A stretch of 64,000 nucleotides of DNA from Azospirillum formosense (GCF_040500525.1 NZ_CP159403.1:449001-513000); one strand, 5' to 3'. Shown: positions 27,539 through 37,185, numbered from the stretch's first letter. Translations and numbers: made by a program. The notes: generated from the letters alone by a model not told the origin.

Positions 27539-29041
27539 TTACTTGCCCTCGTGGTAGCTCGCCACGAAGCGGTCGAGCAGGCGGACGCCGAAGGCCGTGC
27601 CGCCCTTCGGCACGGTGGCCGTGTCCTTCTTCGACCAGGCGACGCCGGCGATGTCGATGTGCGCCCAGGGCAGATCCTCGACGAAGCGCTTGAGGAACTG
27701 CGCGCCGATGATGCTGCCGGCCCCGCGGCCCGAACCGACGTTCTTCATGTCGGCGATGTCGGAGTTGATGTCCTTGTCGTAGGCGTCGCCCATCGGCAGG
27801 CGCCACAGCGGCTCGCCCACCGACTTGCCGGCGGCCAGCAGGTTCTCGGCCAGCCAGTCGTCGTTGGCGAACAGGCCCGCGTGCTCATGGCCCAGCGCGA
27901 TGATGACGGCCCCGGTCAGGGTGGCGAGGTCGACCAGCAGGCGCGGCTTGAAGGTTTCCTGCGCGTAGGTCAGGCAGTCGGCCAGGACGAGGCGGCCTTC
28001 CGCGTCGGTGTTGATCACCTCGATGGTCTGGCCGGACAGCGAGGTCACCACGTCGCCGGGCCGCTGCGCGGTGCCGGACGGCATGTTCTCCACGAGACCG
28101 ACGATGCCCACGGCGTTGACCTTCGCCTTGCGGGCGGCCAGCGCGCGCATGGTGCCGATGACCACCGCGGCGCCGCCCATGTCCCACTTCATGTCCTCCA
28201 TCCCGGCGGCGGGCTTGATGGAGATGCCGCCGGTGTCGAAGGTCACGCCCTTGCCGATAAAGGCGAGCGGGCGGCGGTCCTCGGCGTCGGGGGCGCCGTC
28301 CCAGCGCATGACGACGACGCGCGGCTCGAAGGCGCTGCCCTGGGCGACGCCGATCAGCGCGCCCATGCCGAGCTTCCTCAGCTTCTTGAGGTCCAGCACC
28401 TCGATCTGCAGGCCGACGTCGGTCAGGTCCCTGCAGCGGTCGGCGAGGCTTTCCGGGTTCAGGACGTTGGCCGGCTCCGACACCAGGTCGCGGGTGAAGG
28501 CGACGGATTCGGCCAGCGGCTCCAGGCGGCCGTAGGCGCGCTTGGCGGCGTCCGGCTCCGCGGTCAGGACGATGATCTTCTTGAGGGAGGGCTTGGCCTC
28601 CTTCTTCTCGGTCGTCCGGTACTTGTCGAAGCGGTAGGAGCGGAGCTGCGCGCCGAAGGCCAGTTCCGCCGCCGCGGCCTCGGGAGCGACGGTGCCGCCG
28701 TCCGGCAGGTCGAGCAGGACGGAGACCTCGGTCTCGCCGGACTTGTCCAGGGCGGCGACGACGGCGCCGCCGACGGCCTGGAGGGTGGCCTCGGACAGAT
28801 CCTCCCCCTTGCCGACGCCGACCAGGAGGATGCGGTCGAACTCGACCCCGGCGGGGGCGAGGATCGCCAGCGTCTCCTCCCGCTTGCCGGTGAAGCGGCT
28901 GGCCTTCATGGCGCGGGACAGCGTGCCGCCCGTCTTCTGGTCGAGATCCTGCCCCGCGGCGCCGAGCGCGCGATCGGTGGCGACGGTGACGGCGACGGTG
29001 CCGGACTTGGGCAGCGCGGGCTTCGCAAAGGCGAACTTCAT
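27539..29041 (-). CDS. pepA: Leucyl aminopeptidase (M17 family)
   Basis: The 500-residue two-metal aminopeptidase has the metal- and substrate-binding segments IGKGVTFDTGGISIKP (about residues 265-280), MGGAAVVIG and the signature NTDAEGRLVLAD (about 344-355). M17 enzymes form cytoplasmic hexamers that remove N-terminal residues from peptides; some also bind DNA. The ATG at 29041 follows GAGAGGAG. It is divergent from lptG with a 226-base shared gap and is followed by holC. Length fits the family. Confidence 0.97.
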   Translation of the reverse strand: MKFAFAKPALPKSGTVAVTVATDRALGAAGQDLDQKTGGTLSRAMKASRFTGKREETLAILAPAGVEFDRILLVGVGKGEDLSEATLQAVGGAVVAALDKSGETEVSVLLDLPDGGTVAPEAAAAELAFGAQLRSYRFDKYRTTEKKEAKPSLKKIIVLTAEPDAAKRAYGRLEPLAESVAFTRDLVSEPANVLNPESLADRCRDLTDVGLQIEVLDLKKLRKLGMGALIGVAQGSAFEPRVVVMRWDGAPDAEDRRPLAFIGKGVTFDTGGISIKPAAGMEDMKWDMGGAAVVIGTMRALAARKAKVNAVGIVGLVENMPSGTAQRPGDVVTSLSGQTIEVINTDAEGRLVLADCLTYAQETFKPRLLVDLATLTGAVIIALGHEHAGLFANDDWLAENLLAAGKSVGEPLWRLPMGDAYDKDINSDIADMKNVGSGRGAGSIIGAQFLKRFVEDLPWAHIDIAGVAWSKKDTATVPKGGTAFGVRLLDRFVASYHEGK

Positions 29042-29267
29042 CGGCTCCTCTCGGGCTCCTCTCGGCTGGGACGGCCGGCGCGCGGGCGCCGGGGCGGGTG
29101 GGATCGATCCGCAACCACCCTGGGATAAAGACCTTCCCGTGCGCCCTGTCAAGGCGCGGACCGGTTGTTTCCCGCGCCCGTCCGCAGTACATAGCCCCGG
29201 CACGCCGAGCTGTAAGCCCCCGGCGCGCCGCGTACCGCCCGTCGATCGGCCGGGGAGGCCGGAGCCC

Positions 29268-30362
29268 ATGTATTCATCCGCCACGCTGTCGCGCTACATC
29301 GGGCGCCAGTTCGTCACCTGGTTTCTGCTGCTGCTTGGCATCCTGCTGTCGATCATCCTGCTGCTCGACGTCGTGGAACTGCTGCGCCGCGCCGGATCCA
29401 AGCCGGACATTACCTTCTGGCTGGTCCTGCGCATGGCCCTGCTGAAGCTGCCGGAGATCGGGCAGCAGATCTTCCCCTTCGTGATCCTGTTCAGCGGCAT
29501 GTTCACCTTCTGGCGGCTGACGCGCAGCGCGGAGCTGGTGGTGGCCCGCGCGGTCGGCGTCTCGGCGTGGCAGTTCCTGACCCCGGTGCTGATCGCGGCG
29601 CTGATGATCGGCGCCGTGAAGGTGACGATGATCAACCCGGTCGGCGCCGTCTTCATCGCCAAGTACAACCAGCTCCAGGACCGCTACCTGAAACTGAAGT
29701 CCAGCAGCTTCGACGTCTCGCGCAGCGGCCTCTGGCTGCGCCAGCAGGAAGCGGGGGAGCAGTACTTCATCCACGCCGACTGGGTGAGCCCGCAGACGTT
29801 CGAGATGTCGCAGGTGATCGTCCTGCGCTTCGACAGCAACATGACCTACATCGGCCGGGTGGACGCGCCGCGCGCCGTGCTGCGCGACCGGAAGTGGGAG
29901 CTGCAGGACGCCACGATCAACCTCGGCAAGAAGGAATCGGAGACGGTTCCGGCCTACGTCATCCCGACGGAGCTGAACCGGACCACCATCGAGGAGAGCT
30001 TCGCCGCGCCGGAGACGATCTCCTTCTGGGAGCTGCCGCAGTTCATCCGCACGCTGGAGGCCACCGGGTTCCCGGCGGTGCGGCACCGGCTGCACTACCA
30101 GTCGCTGCTGTCGCAGCCCCTGCTCTATGTGGCGATGGTCCTCTTCGCCGCGGCCTTTTCGCTGCGGCTGCCGCGGCGCGGCGGCACCATGACCATGGTG
30201 TCGGGCGGCGTCCTGACCGGGTTCGTGCTGTTCGTGATGACCGACGTGATCCGCACCTTCGGCATCTCGGAGACCATCCCGCTGGCCATGGCGGCCTGGA
30301 GCCCGGCCTGCGTCAGCGTCCTTCTCGGCACCGCGGCGCTGCTGCATCTGGAGGACGGCTGA
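29268..30362 (+). CDS. lptG: LPS export ABC transporter permease
   Basis: The 364-residue inner-membrane protein has three N-terminal helices, a periplasmic beta-jellyroll (about residues 125-255) and three C-terminal helices. The N-terminus LSRYIGRQFVTWFLLLLG and LDVVELLRRAG, with SAELVVARAVGVSAWQF in the coupling-helix region, fit LptG better than LptF. LptFG with LptB2 extracts LPS and passes it to LptC. The ATG at 29268 follows CGGAG. surA and pdxA lie downstream on the same strand. No lptF gene is next to it, which is unusual, because lptF and lptG are adjacent in most proteobacteria. Confidence 0.92.
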   Translation: MYSSATLSRYIGRQFVTWFLLLLGILLSIILLLDVVELLRRAGSKPDITFWLVLRMALLKLPEIGQQIFPFVILFSGMFTFWRLTRSAELVVARAVGVSAWQFLTPVLIAALMIGAVKVTMINPVGAVFIAKYNQLQDRYLKLKSSSFDVSRSGLWLRQQEAGEQYFIHADWVSPQTFEMSQVIVLRFDSNMTYIGRVDAPRAVLRDRKWELQDATINLGKKESETVPAYVIPTELNRTTIEESFAAPETISFWELPQFIRTLEATGFPAVRHRLHYQSLLSQPLLYVAMVLFAAAFSLRLPRRGGTMTMVSGGVLTGFVLFVMTDVIRTFGISETIPLAMAAWSPACVSVLLGTAALLHLEDG

Positions 30363-30501
30363 CGCGGCATCCAAAGCCCGGCCGACGCCGGCCGCCCGGC
30401 CTTTGGACACAATTCCGTTCCAGGATGCGTCCCACGATTCCGTTTACACGCGCCCAGGGGGGCCGTATTAAACGGCAACCACCTCTGGAGTCTGGAGCAC
30501 C

Positions 30502-31941
30502 ATGCAGAGTTTGCGAGCCGTCCGGTCTGCCTTCGCCGTGGCGACCGCCTGCGCCCTTCTTGCCGCCGGAGCGCCCGCCGCGGCCCAGACGCGGGCTCCC
30601 AACGCTCCGAACAGCCCGGCGGGAACGCAAGGCCCCGCGGAACGCATCGCCGCCGTCGTCAACGACGAGGTCATCTCGCTGTCCGACGTGCACGCGCGGA
30701 TCCGTCTCGCTCTGCTGAACGCCGGCGCCCAGGACAGCGCGGAGACGCGCCAGCGCCTGACCCCGCAGGTGCTCCGCCAGCTCGTGGACGAGCGGCTCCA
30801 GCTCCAGGAGGCCAAGCGTCTCGGCGTCTCGGTTCCGTCGAAGGACATCGACGAGGCCATCGGCCGCATCGCCGAGCAGAACCGCATGGGACGCCCGCAG
30901 CTCGAAGCCATGCTGAAGGCCCAGAACGTCCCGGTCTCCACCCTGCGCGAGCAGGTGCGGGCGCTGCTGTCCTGGCAGCGGGTGATGCAGCGCCGCATCC
31001 GCCAGGAGGTGGTGATCGGCGACGAGGAGATCGACGCCGTGATGCAGCGCATCAAGGCCAACATCGGCAAGCCGGAATATCTGGTGGCCGAGATCTTCCT
31101 GGCGGTGGACAGCCCCGACCAGGACGAGGAGGTGCGCCGCAACGCCGAACGGCTGGTCGAGGAGGTGCGCCGCGGCGGCAACTTCGCGGCGCTCGCCCGC
31201 CAGTTCTCGCAATCCGCCGGCGCCGCCTCGGGCGGCGACATGGGCTGGGTGCGCACGGGCGAGCTGAACGCCGAACTGGACAAGACCCTGTCCACCATGC
31301 GCGCCGGCCAGCTCTCGTCACCGGTCCGCACGGCGACCGGCTACCACGTCCTGCTGGTGCGCGACCAGCGGCCCTTCGGCAGCAACGCCTCCACCGCCCC
31401 GCCGCCGACCCCGCCGCGGCCGCGGCCCCAGCCGAAGCCCGATCTGGCCAAGGCCAAGGTCAACATGAAGCAGATCGTCATCCCGGCCCCCTCGAAGGAG
31501 GAGCTGAAGGCGGTCCAGGCCCAGGCGGAGAAGCTGCGCAAGTCGATCAAGAGCTGCGCCGACTTCGACGAGAAGGCCCGCGCCATGGGCATTCCGGAGT
31601 CGGGCGACATGGGCACGCTGCGGGTCAAGGACCTCGCGCCGGGCCTCCAGCAGCTCGCCGTCGGCATCCCGCTCGGCCAGCCCAGCCCGGTGCTGATGAG
31701 CCCGGGCGGCGCCGTCATCCTGATCGTCTGCAAGCGCGACGTGCCGATGATCGAACCGCCGCCGGAAGCCGAGCCGCAGCCGGTGGCCGCCCCGGCCCCG
31801 CCGCCGATCGACCCGAAGGACATCAAGATGCCGCCGCGCGAGGAGATCGAGCGCGACCTGATCAACGAGCGCGCCGACCTGCTGGCCCGCCGCTACCTGC
31901 GCGACCTGCGACGCACCGCCTTCGTGGAGATCCGCAACTGA
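30502..31941 (+). CDS. surA: Periplasmic peptidyl-prolyl isomerase / chaperone SurA
   Basis: The 479-residue precursor has a Sec signal peptide (residues 1-29, ending AAGAPAAAQ). A SurA N-terminal domain follows (ERIAAVVNDEVISLSDVHARI). The parvulin domain (about 193-295) contains EIFLAVDSPDQDE and FAALARQFSQSAGAASGGDMGWV. A Pro-rich linker precedes a second, degenerate parvulin-like domain. SurA escorts unfolded outer-membrane proteins. The ATG at 30502 has GGAG five bases upstream. The gene overlaps pdxA by one base (TGATG). In relatives I recall lptD next to surA; it is absent here. Confidence 0.9.
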   Translation: MQSLRAVRSAFAVATACALLAAGAPAAAQTRAPNAPNSPAGTQGPAERIAAVVNDEVISLSDVHARIRLALLNAGAQDSAETRQRLTPQVLRQLVDERLQLQEAKRLGVSVPSKDIDEAIGRIAEQNRMGRPQLEAMLKAQNVPVSTLREQVRALLSWQRVMQRRIRQEVVIGDEEIDAVMQRIKANIGKPEYLVAEIFLAVDSPDQDEEVRRNAERLVEEVRRGGNFAALARQFSQSAGAASGGDMGWVRTGELNAELDKTLSTMRAGQLSSPVRTATGYHVLLVRDQRPFGSNASTAPPPTPPRPRPQPKPDLAKAKVNMKQIVIPAPSKEELKAVQAQAEKLRKSIKSCADFDEKARAMGIPESGDMGTLRVKDLAPGLQQLAVGIPLGQPSPVLMSPGGAVILIVCKRDVPMIEPPPEAEPQPVAAPAPPPIDPKDIKMPPREEIERDLINERADLLARRYLRDLRRTAFVEIRN

Positions 31942-32978
31942 TGACCGAATCCGGCGTCCGGCCGCCGCTCGCCCTGACCATGGGCGAGCCGGCGGGGATC
32001 GGCGGGGAGATCGCACTGAAGGCCTGGGCGGAAGCTCAGGGGAAGGCCGGGGCGGCCCGCGCGGACGGTGCGGTGCCGCCCTTCGTCCTTCTGGACGATC
32101 CCGCCCGCCTGGAGGCGCTCGCCGCCCGGCTCGGCCTGCCGGTTCCGGTGAGGGCGGTGGGCAGCATGGCCGAGGGGGCGGCGCTGTTCGGCGCGGCGCT
32201 GCCGGTGCTGCCCCAGCCGCTGGCGGCGCCGGTCACCCCCGGCCGGCCCGACCCGGCCAACGGGGCGGCGGTGATCGCCAGCATCGACCGGGCGGTCGAC
32301 CTGGTCCGCCGGGGGGAGGCGTCGGCGGTCGTCACCAACCCGATCCAGAAATCGGCGCTCTACGCCGCCGGCTTCCGCCATCCCGGACACACTGAATATC
32401 TGGCCCATCTGGCCGGGCTCGCCGATGAGCCGGTGATGATGCTGGCCACGCAGGATCTGCGCGTCGTGCCGGTGACCATCCATGTCTCCGTCCGCGACGC
32501 GGTACCGCTGGTGACGCGGGAGGCGATCCTGCACGCCGGGCGGGTCACCGCGGCGGCGCTCGCCCGCGATTTCGGCATCGCGCGGCCCCGGCTGGCCGTC
32601 GCCGCGCTGAACCCCCACGCGGGGGAGGGCGGCGCCATGGGGCGCGAGGAGATCGACGTCATCGCCCCGGCGGTCGCCGATCTGCGGGCGGAGGGCATCG
32701 ACGCGGTGGGGCCGAAGCCCGCCGACACGCTGTTCCACGCGGCGGCGCGGCGCGGCTACGACGCGGCGCTGTGCATGTACCACGACCAGGCGCTGATCCC
32801 GCTGAAGACCATCGACTTCGACACGGGGGTCAACATCACGCTGGGGCTGCCCTTCGTCCGCACCTCGCCGGACCATGGCACGGCGCTGGACATCGCCGGC
32901 ACGGGCAAGGCCGGCGCGTCGAGCCTGATCGCCGCCCTGACGACGGCGGAGGCCATGGCCGCCCGCCGCCGCGCCTGA
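31941..32978 (+). CDS. pdxA: 4-hydroxythreonine-4-phosphate dehydrogenase
   Basis: The 345-residue enzyme oxidises 4-phosphohydroxy-L-threonine in the DXP-dependent pyridoxal phosphate pathway. Recognisable segments are LALTMGEPAGIGGEIALKAW (N-terminus), FRHPGHTEYLAHL (metal/substrate His), LNPHAGEGGAMGREE and MYHDQALIPLKTIDFDTGVN. The start overlaps the surA stop, so the two are coupled. The N-terminal third carries a short insertion rich in Gly/Ala. surA-pdxA-rsmA is a common order, but here six genes lie between pdxA and rsmA. Confidence 0.96.
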   Translation: MTESGVRPPLALTMGEPAGIGGEIALKAWAEAQGKAGAARADGAVPPFVLLDDPARLEALAARLGLPVPVRAVGSMAEGAALFGAALPVLPQPLAAPVTPGRPDPANGAAVIASIDRAVDLVRRGEASAVVTNPIQKSALYAAGFRHPGHTEYLAHLAGLADEPVMMLATQDLRVVPVTIHVSVRDAVPLVTREAILHAGRVTAAALARDFGIARPRLAVAALNPHAGEGGAMGREEIDVIAPAVADLRAEGIDAVGPKPADTLFHAAARRGYDAALCMYHDQALIPLKTIDFDTGVNITLGLPFVRTSPDHGTALDIAGTGKAGASSLIAALTTAEAMAARRRA

Positions 32979-32997
32979 CCTTCGCCGCCGGTAAGCG

Positions 32998-33120
32998 TCA
33001 GAGACGGACCGAGCTGCTGGAGAAACGGCTGGCCGAGCTGTGGTCGATGGAGGTCAGCGCGACCGACGCGCCGACGGCGATCACGATGGCGGCGGCGAAG
33101 CCGAGCAGCATGGCTTTCAT
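32998..33120 (-). CDS. Forty-residue single-helix membrane protein
   Basis: The ATG at 33120 has AGGAG nine bases upstream and opens a 40-codon frame. The frame encodes one transmembrane helix (residues 3-22, AMLLGFAAAIVIAVGASVAL) and a Ser/Arg-rich tail ending SSSSVRL. Similar tiny proteins with a Val-Arg-Leu end occur, as I recall, in other alphaproteobacteria. The upstream codons in the same frame lack a ribosome site. It lies between pdxA and the MHYT kinase, convergent with pdxA. Function is unknown. Confidence 0.55.
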   Translation of the reverse strand: MKAMLLGFAAAIVIAVGASVALTSIDHSSASRFSSSSVRL

Positions 33121-33238
33121 GGGATGGCGCTCCTGGAACCTGATTTTGGTTTCGGCGCAAAGGCGCCTTTTTCCAAGACCATAAGCGGGGCGGAGCGCGC
33201 TTTCAACCACACTCGGGACTCGGCTGGGGAGAACGCGC

Positions 33239-35545
33239 CTACGCCGCTGAGGTCAGGGCGTTGCGCAGCACCTCCGGCGCCACCGGCTTGTGCAGCAGGC
33301 GGTGCCCGCTCTGCTGGACCTCGGCGATCCGCGCGGGGTCGGTGTCGCCGGTCAGCACCAGCGCCGGCACCCGCACCCCGCAGACGCCGTAGATGTCGCG
33401 GATGGCCTGAAGCCCCGTCCGCCCCTCGCGCAGGCGGTAATCGGCGACGATCATGTCGGGGCGCTGGCCGAGGCTGGTCAGCGTGCCCACCGCCTCGTCG
33501 GCGGAGACGGCGGCCACCACCTCGTACCCCCACTCCTCCAGCATGGTCCGCATGGAGAGCAGGATGATGGCGTCGTCCTCCACCACCACGACCAGCCCCT
33601 TGCCGCTGTTGGCGGGGGGCTGGACGGCGGACTGGGCGGCCGGGCGGCAGGTCTTCATCACCTGACGCGGCGCGACCGACGGCACGGTCAGGCCGAAGGC
33701 GCTGCCCCGCCCCGGGCGGGAGCGCAGCGTCACCTCATGGCCGAGCAGGCCGGCCAACCGCCGCACGATGGCGAGCCCCAAACCCAGCCCCTTGCGCCGG
33801 TCGCGCTCGGGGTTGGCGAGCTGGGTGAATTCGACGAACACCTCGTCGCGCTTGTTCTCAGGAATGCCGATGCCGGTGTCGAGCACCTCCACCCGCAGGC
33901 CCTTGCCGGTGCGGCGGCAGCCGATCAGGATCCGCCCGCTCTCCGTGTAGCGGATGGCGTTCTCGACGAGATTGCGCAGGATGCGCTCGACCAGCGCCGG
34001 ATCGCTGCGCGTCCAGCCTTCGGTGTGGACGAGGCGCAGGGCGATTCCAGCCTCCGCCGCGCGGCCCCGGTATTCGTCGGCCAGGCGCTGCAGCAGCGGA
34101 CCCAGCGCGAACTCCGTCACCGCGGGGGTGACCACCCCGGCGTCCAGCCGCGACACGTCCAGCAGGCTGTCCAGCAGCGTGCGCAGGCCATTCAGCGACT
34201 CGCTCATGCTCGCCAGCAGGGGAGAGGCCGGATGGCCGTCGAGCCGGTCGGACAGGGCGTGGGCGAAGAAGAACAGCGACTGCACGGGCTGGCGCAGGTC
34301 GTGGCTGGCCGCGGCGAGGAACTTGGTCTTGGCCATGTCGGCCCGCTCGGCGTTGTCGCGGGCGGCCAGAGCCTCCTCGCGGGCGCGCTCCGCCTCCGCC
34401 TTGGCGCGGTGCAGGGCGTCTTCCGCCGCCTTGCGGGCGGTGATGTCGCGCATGATGCCGGTGAACAGGCGCTGCCGCCCGTCGTGCCATTCGGCCACCG
34501 ACAGCTCCAGCGGGAAGAGTGAGCCGTCCTTGCGCCGGCCCTCGACCTCGCGGCCGATGCCGATGATCCGCCGCTCGCCGGTCTCGCGGAAATGGGCCAT
34601 GTAGCCGTCATGGGCGGAGTGGTGCGGCTCGGCCATCAGGATGCGCACGTTGGCGCCGATGGCCTCCGCCGCGGCGTAGCCGAAGGTCGTCTCGGCGGCC
34701 CGGTTGAAGGACTGGATGATGCCGGTTTCGTCGATCACCACAATGGGGTCGACGGCGGTGTCGACGACGGCGCGGTAGCGCGCCTCCTGCCCCGCCGCGT
34801 GCTCCGCCGAGCGGCGCCGGTCGATTAGGACGGAGAGCAGCCCCAGGGAGAGGATCAGCAGCGTTCCCACCCCGGTCCCCACCGCCAGGGACGGGGTGGA
34901 CAGCACGAAGCCGAGGTCGTCCGTCGCCGGAGCGGCGTCCGCATGGGCGGCATGCCCGATGGCGGTCGCGTCGGCGCTGGCGGCGGCCATGCCGACGTAA
35001 TGCATGCTGACCACCGCGGCGCCGAGGACCAGCGCGCCGGACAGGCGCTGCAGGGGGCTGGCCGCGCGGAAGGCGAGCCAGAGCGCGGCGGTGGAGGCGG
35101 CGACGGCGATGACCACGGAGGCTGCGACCAGCGGCGTGTCGTAGACCAGCGGCACCGGCAGCCGCATGCCGGCCATGCCGACGTAATGCATGGCGACGAT
35201 CCCGAAGCCGGTCAGCAGTCCCGCCGCCCCCAGGGTCGTCCGGCCGCCTCCGCCGTGCGCCACGGCGAAGAGGCCGGTCCCCGACACCCCGACCGCCAGG
35301 AAAAAGGACAACGCGGTCAGCAGGATGTCGTAGGACACCGGCACCGGCATGCGCATCGCCATCATGCCGATGAAGTGCATCGACCAGATCCCCGCCCCGA
35401 GCGCGAGCGCCGCGGCGCCCAGCCAGCCGTTCCGTCCCCGCCCGGCTTCCCGCGCGTGCGAGGCGAGGTCCAGGGCCACATAGCCGCCGAAAGAGGCCAC
35501 GACAACGGACAGCGCAACGAGGTAAGGATCGTAATGGCCGAGCAC
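33239..35545 (-). CDS. MHYT-PAS hybrid sensor histidine kinase
   Basis: The protein of about 768 residues starts with an MHYT sensor of six to seven helices containing the repeats SMHFIGMMAM, AMHYVGMAGM and SMHYVGMAAA; the family may bind copper and sense O2, CO or NO. A PAS domain (AVVDTAVDPIVVIDETGIIQSFNRAAETTFGY), HisKA (AASHDLRQPVQSL), HATPase (GLGLGLAIVRRLAG) and a C-terminal receiver (VVVEDDAII, IVADYRLREG) follow. The GTG at 35545 gives a start just before the first helix, as in other MHYT proteins, but has no clear ribosome site. A GTG at 35632 is the alternative. It is an orphan kinase without a linked regulator. Confidence 0.9.
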   Translation of the reverse strand: MLGHYDPYLVALSVVVASFGGYVALDLASHAREAGRGRNGWLGAAALALGAGIWSMHFIGMMAMRMPVPVSYDILLTALSFFLAVGVSGTGLFAVAHGGGGRTTLGAAGLLTGFGIVAMHYVGMAGMRLPVPLVYDTPLVAASVVIAVAASTAALWLAFRAASPLQRLSGALVLGAAVVSMHYVGMAAASADATAIGHAAHADAAPATDDLGFVLSTPSLAVGTGVGTLLILSLGLLSVLIDRRRSAEHAAGQEARYRAVVDTAVDPIVVIDETGIIQSFNRAAETTFGYAAAEAIGANVRILMAEPHHSAHDGYMAHFRETGERRIIGIGREVEGRRKDGSLFPLELSVAEWHDGRQRLFTGIMRDITARKAAEDALHRAKAEAERAREEALAARDNAERADMAKTKFLAAASHDLRQPVQSLFFFAHALSDRLDGHPASPLLASMSESLNGLRTLLDSLLDVSRLDAGVVTPAVTEFALGPLLQRLADEYRGRAAEAGIALRLVHTEGWTRSDPALVERILRNLVENAIRYTESGRILIGCRRTGKGLRVEVLDTGIGIPENKRDEVFVEFTQLANPERDRRKGLGLGLAIVRRLAGLLGHEVTLRSRPGRGSAFGLTVPSVAPRQVMKTCRPAAQSAVQPPANSGKGLVVVVEDDAIILLSMRTMLEEWGYEVVAAVSADEAVGTLTSLGQRPDMIVADYRLREGRTGLQAIRDIYGVCGVRVPALVLTGDTDPARIAEVQQSGHRLLHKPVAPEVLRNALTSAA

Positions 35546-35665
35546 GATGGGGCGCACCGAGAGTGGACGAGGGAACGGACGCGCAATGGCAGAAACGTTA
35601 GATAGTGAAAATCCGCAGCGAACCCAAGCCACCGAAACGCCCCTGTACGCCCGACGAAAGACCTA

Positions 35666-36271
35666 ATGGCTACCTCGAACGGGAACTCTCCATCTGGAAC
35701 TTTGGACCGGGCCTTGGGGCGGAGGCTGGGGGCTCTGCTGCGCCGCTTCGTGCTGCGCCCCCTGCTGACCGTGGCGGCGCTGATCTATTTCCTGATCGAC
35801 GCGGTGGCGCTGGAGGCGGTGCGCCCGCTGGCCGCCTGGATCGGACGGCAGCGCTTCGCCGAGCGGCTGGCGGCGCGCATCCGCCGGCTCGGCCCCTATC
35901 CGACCCTGGCGCTGTTCGTGATTCCGCTGGTGATCCTGGAGCCGTTGAAGCCGGTCGGGCTGTACCTGATGGGAACCGGGCATGCGGTCCAGGGCGCTTT
36001 GCTGCTGGGGGCCGTGGAACTGGTCAAGGTCACGTTGGTGGAGCGGCTGTTCCACATCGGCAAGGACAAGCTGCTGACCATTCCGGCCTTCGCCTGGTGC
36101 TATGTCCGGGTGATGCGCTGGCTGGCTTGGCTGACCGCCCTGCCGCCCTGGCAGGCCGCCAAGCGGGTGGTTGGGCGCGTGCGCACGGCGATTCGCCCGG
36201 CGCTGGCGGTGGTCCGCGGCTGGGCACGGTCGCTGCGCGGCCATCTGCGCGCCGTGTTGAAAAAGGGGTAA
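35666..36271 (+). CDS. Uncharacterised membrane protein
   Basis: The 201-residue protein has three to four hydrophobic segments: LLTVAALIYFLIDAVALEAV (about residues 34-53), YPTLALFVIPLVILEPLKPVGLYLMG (78-103), and weaker ones near 107-120 and 140-160. Arg/Lys-rich stretches lie between them and at the C-terminus. The N-terminus is polar with no cleavable signal. It starts 120 bases from the divergent MHYT kinase and is followed 76 bases later by the lytic transglycosylase. I do not recognise a named family. Confidence 0.65.
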   Translation: MATSNGNSPSGTLDRALGRRLGALLRRFVLRPLLTVAALIYFLIDAVALEAVRPLAAWIGRQRFAERLAARIRRLGPYPTLALFVIPLVILEPLKPVGLYLMGTGHAVQGALLLGAVELVKVTLVERLFHIGKDKLLTIPAFAWCYVRVMRWLAWLTALPPWQAAKRVVGRVRTAIRPALAVVRGWARSLRGHLRAVLKKG

Positions 36272-36347
36272 TCCTGTCCTGCGCTTGCCGCATCTTACGG
36301 ACAACCTCATATCAGAGCGGTTTTGCAGACCGTCCCAAGGCCCACCC

Positions 36348-37157
36348 GTGCGTTTCCTCCCCCTGATGTTCGCCCTTTTCGTCGCCCTGGCGGCGCCCGC
36401 CGCCTTCGCGGCGGGCAAGTCCGGCTCCGTCTCCTCGCGCGAGGCGCGCATGGCCGACTGCGAGGCGGCGGAGAAGGGCGATCCGGAAGCGTCCTACCGC
36501 ATGGCGCGGCGCTTCCTGTTCGGCGTCGGGGTGAAGCGCGACCAGCGGGTCGGCACGGCGTGGCTGCGCGCCGCGGCGTCGCGCGGCCACAAGGAGGCGC
36601 GGCGGCTGGTCGCCTATGTGCCGGGCCGCATGGGCCATGTCCGCCCCTGGTGCCGCCCCGGCGCCGCCCCCCTGCGCGAGGCGTCGCCCCCGCCGCCGGA
36701 AATCGTCGCGCTGGTCCACAAGACCGCGCCCCAGTACGGGCTGGACCCGGCGCTGGTCATGGCGGTGATCCGGGTGGAGAGCGCCTTCCGCTCCGACGCG
36801 GTGTCGCCCAAGGAGGCGGCGGGGCTGATGCAGCTGATCCCCGACACGGCGGAGCGGTTCGGCGTGTCCGACGTCTTCGACCCCGCCCAGAACATCCGCG
36901 GCGGCGTGCGCTACCTGCGCTGGCTCTTGGCCTATTTCCAGGGGGACGTTACGCTGGCCCTTGCCGGCTACAACGCGGGGGAGCGGGCCGTGGACCGCTA
37001 CCGGGGCGTTCCGCCCTACGAGGAGACGCGGAACTACGTGCGCGCCATCCGCCGCCTGTACGACGCGCCGCGGCATCCCTTCGACGCCGAGGTGGCGGAG
37101 CCGTCGCCCCTGGTCACCCGGCAGGCGGCGGAGCTGGCGAAGCCCGGCAAGGGCTGA
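36348..37157 (+). CDS. Lytic transglycosylase with Sel1-like N-terminal region
   Basis: The 269-residue precursor has a signal peptide (residues 1-22, ending AAFAAG). A short Sel1-like/TPR-like stretch follows (ASYRMARRFLFGVGVKRDQRVGTAWLRAAASRGH). The C-terminal SLT domain has the catalytic Glu in MAVIRVESAFRSDAVSPKEAAGLMQL, plus NIRGGVRYL and ALAGYNAGERAV. It cleaves peptidoglycan between MurNAc and GlcNAc to a 1,6-anhydro product. The GTG at 36348 was chosen because it gives a clean signal peptide; ATG at 36366 is an alternative. It is likely cotranscribed with the hydrolase 28 bases downstream. Confidence 0.88.
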   Translation: MRFLPLMFALFVALAAPAAFAAGKSGSVSSREARMADCEAAEKGDPEASYRMARRFLFGVGVKRDQRVGTAWLRAAASRGHKEARRLVAYVPGRMGHVRPWCRPGAAPLREASPPPPEIVALVHKTAPQYGLDPALVMAVIRVESAFRSDAVSPKEAAGLMQLIPDTAERFGVSDVFDPAQNIRGGVRYLRWLLAYFQGDVTLALAGYNAGERAVDRYRGVPPYEETRNYVRAIRRLYDAPRHPFDAEVAEPSPLVTRQAAELAKPGKG

Positions 37158-37185
37158 GAACGAACCAACAGGGGAGGGGCCACCC

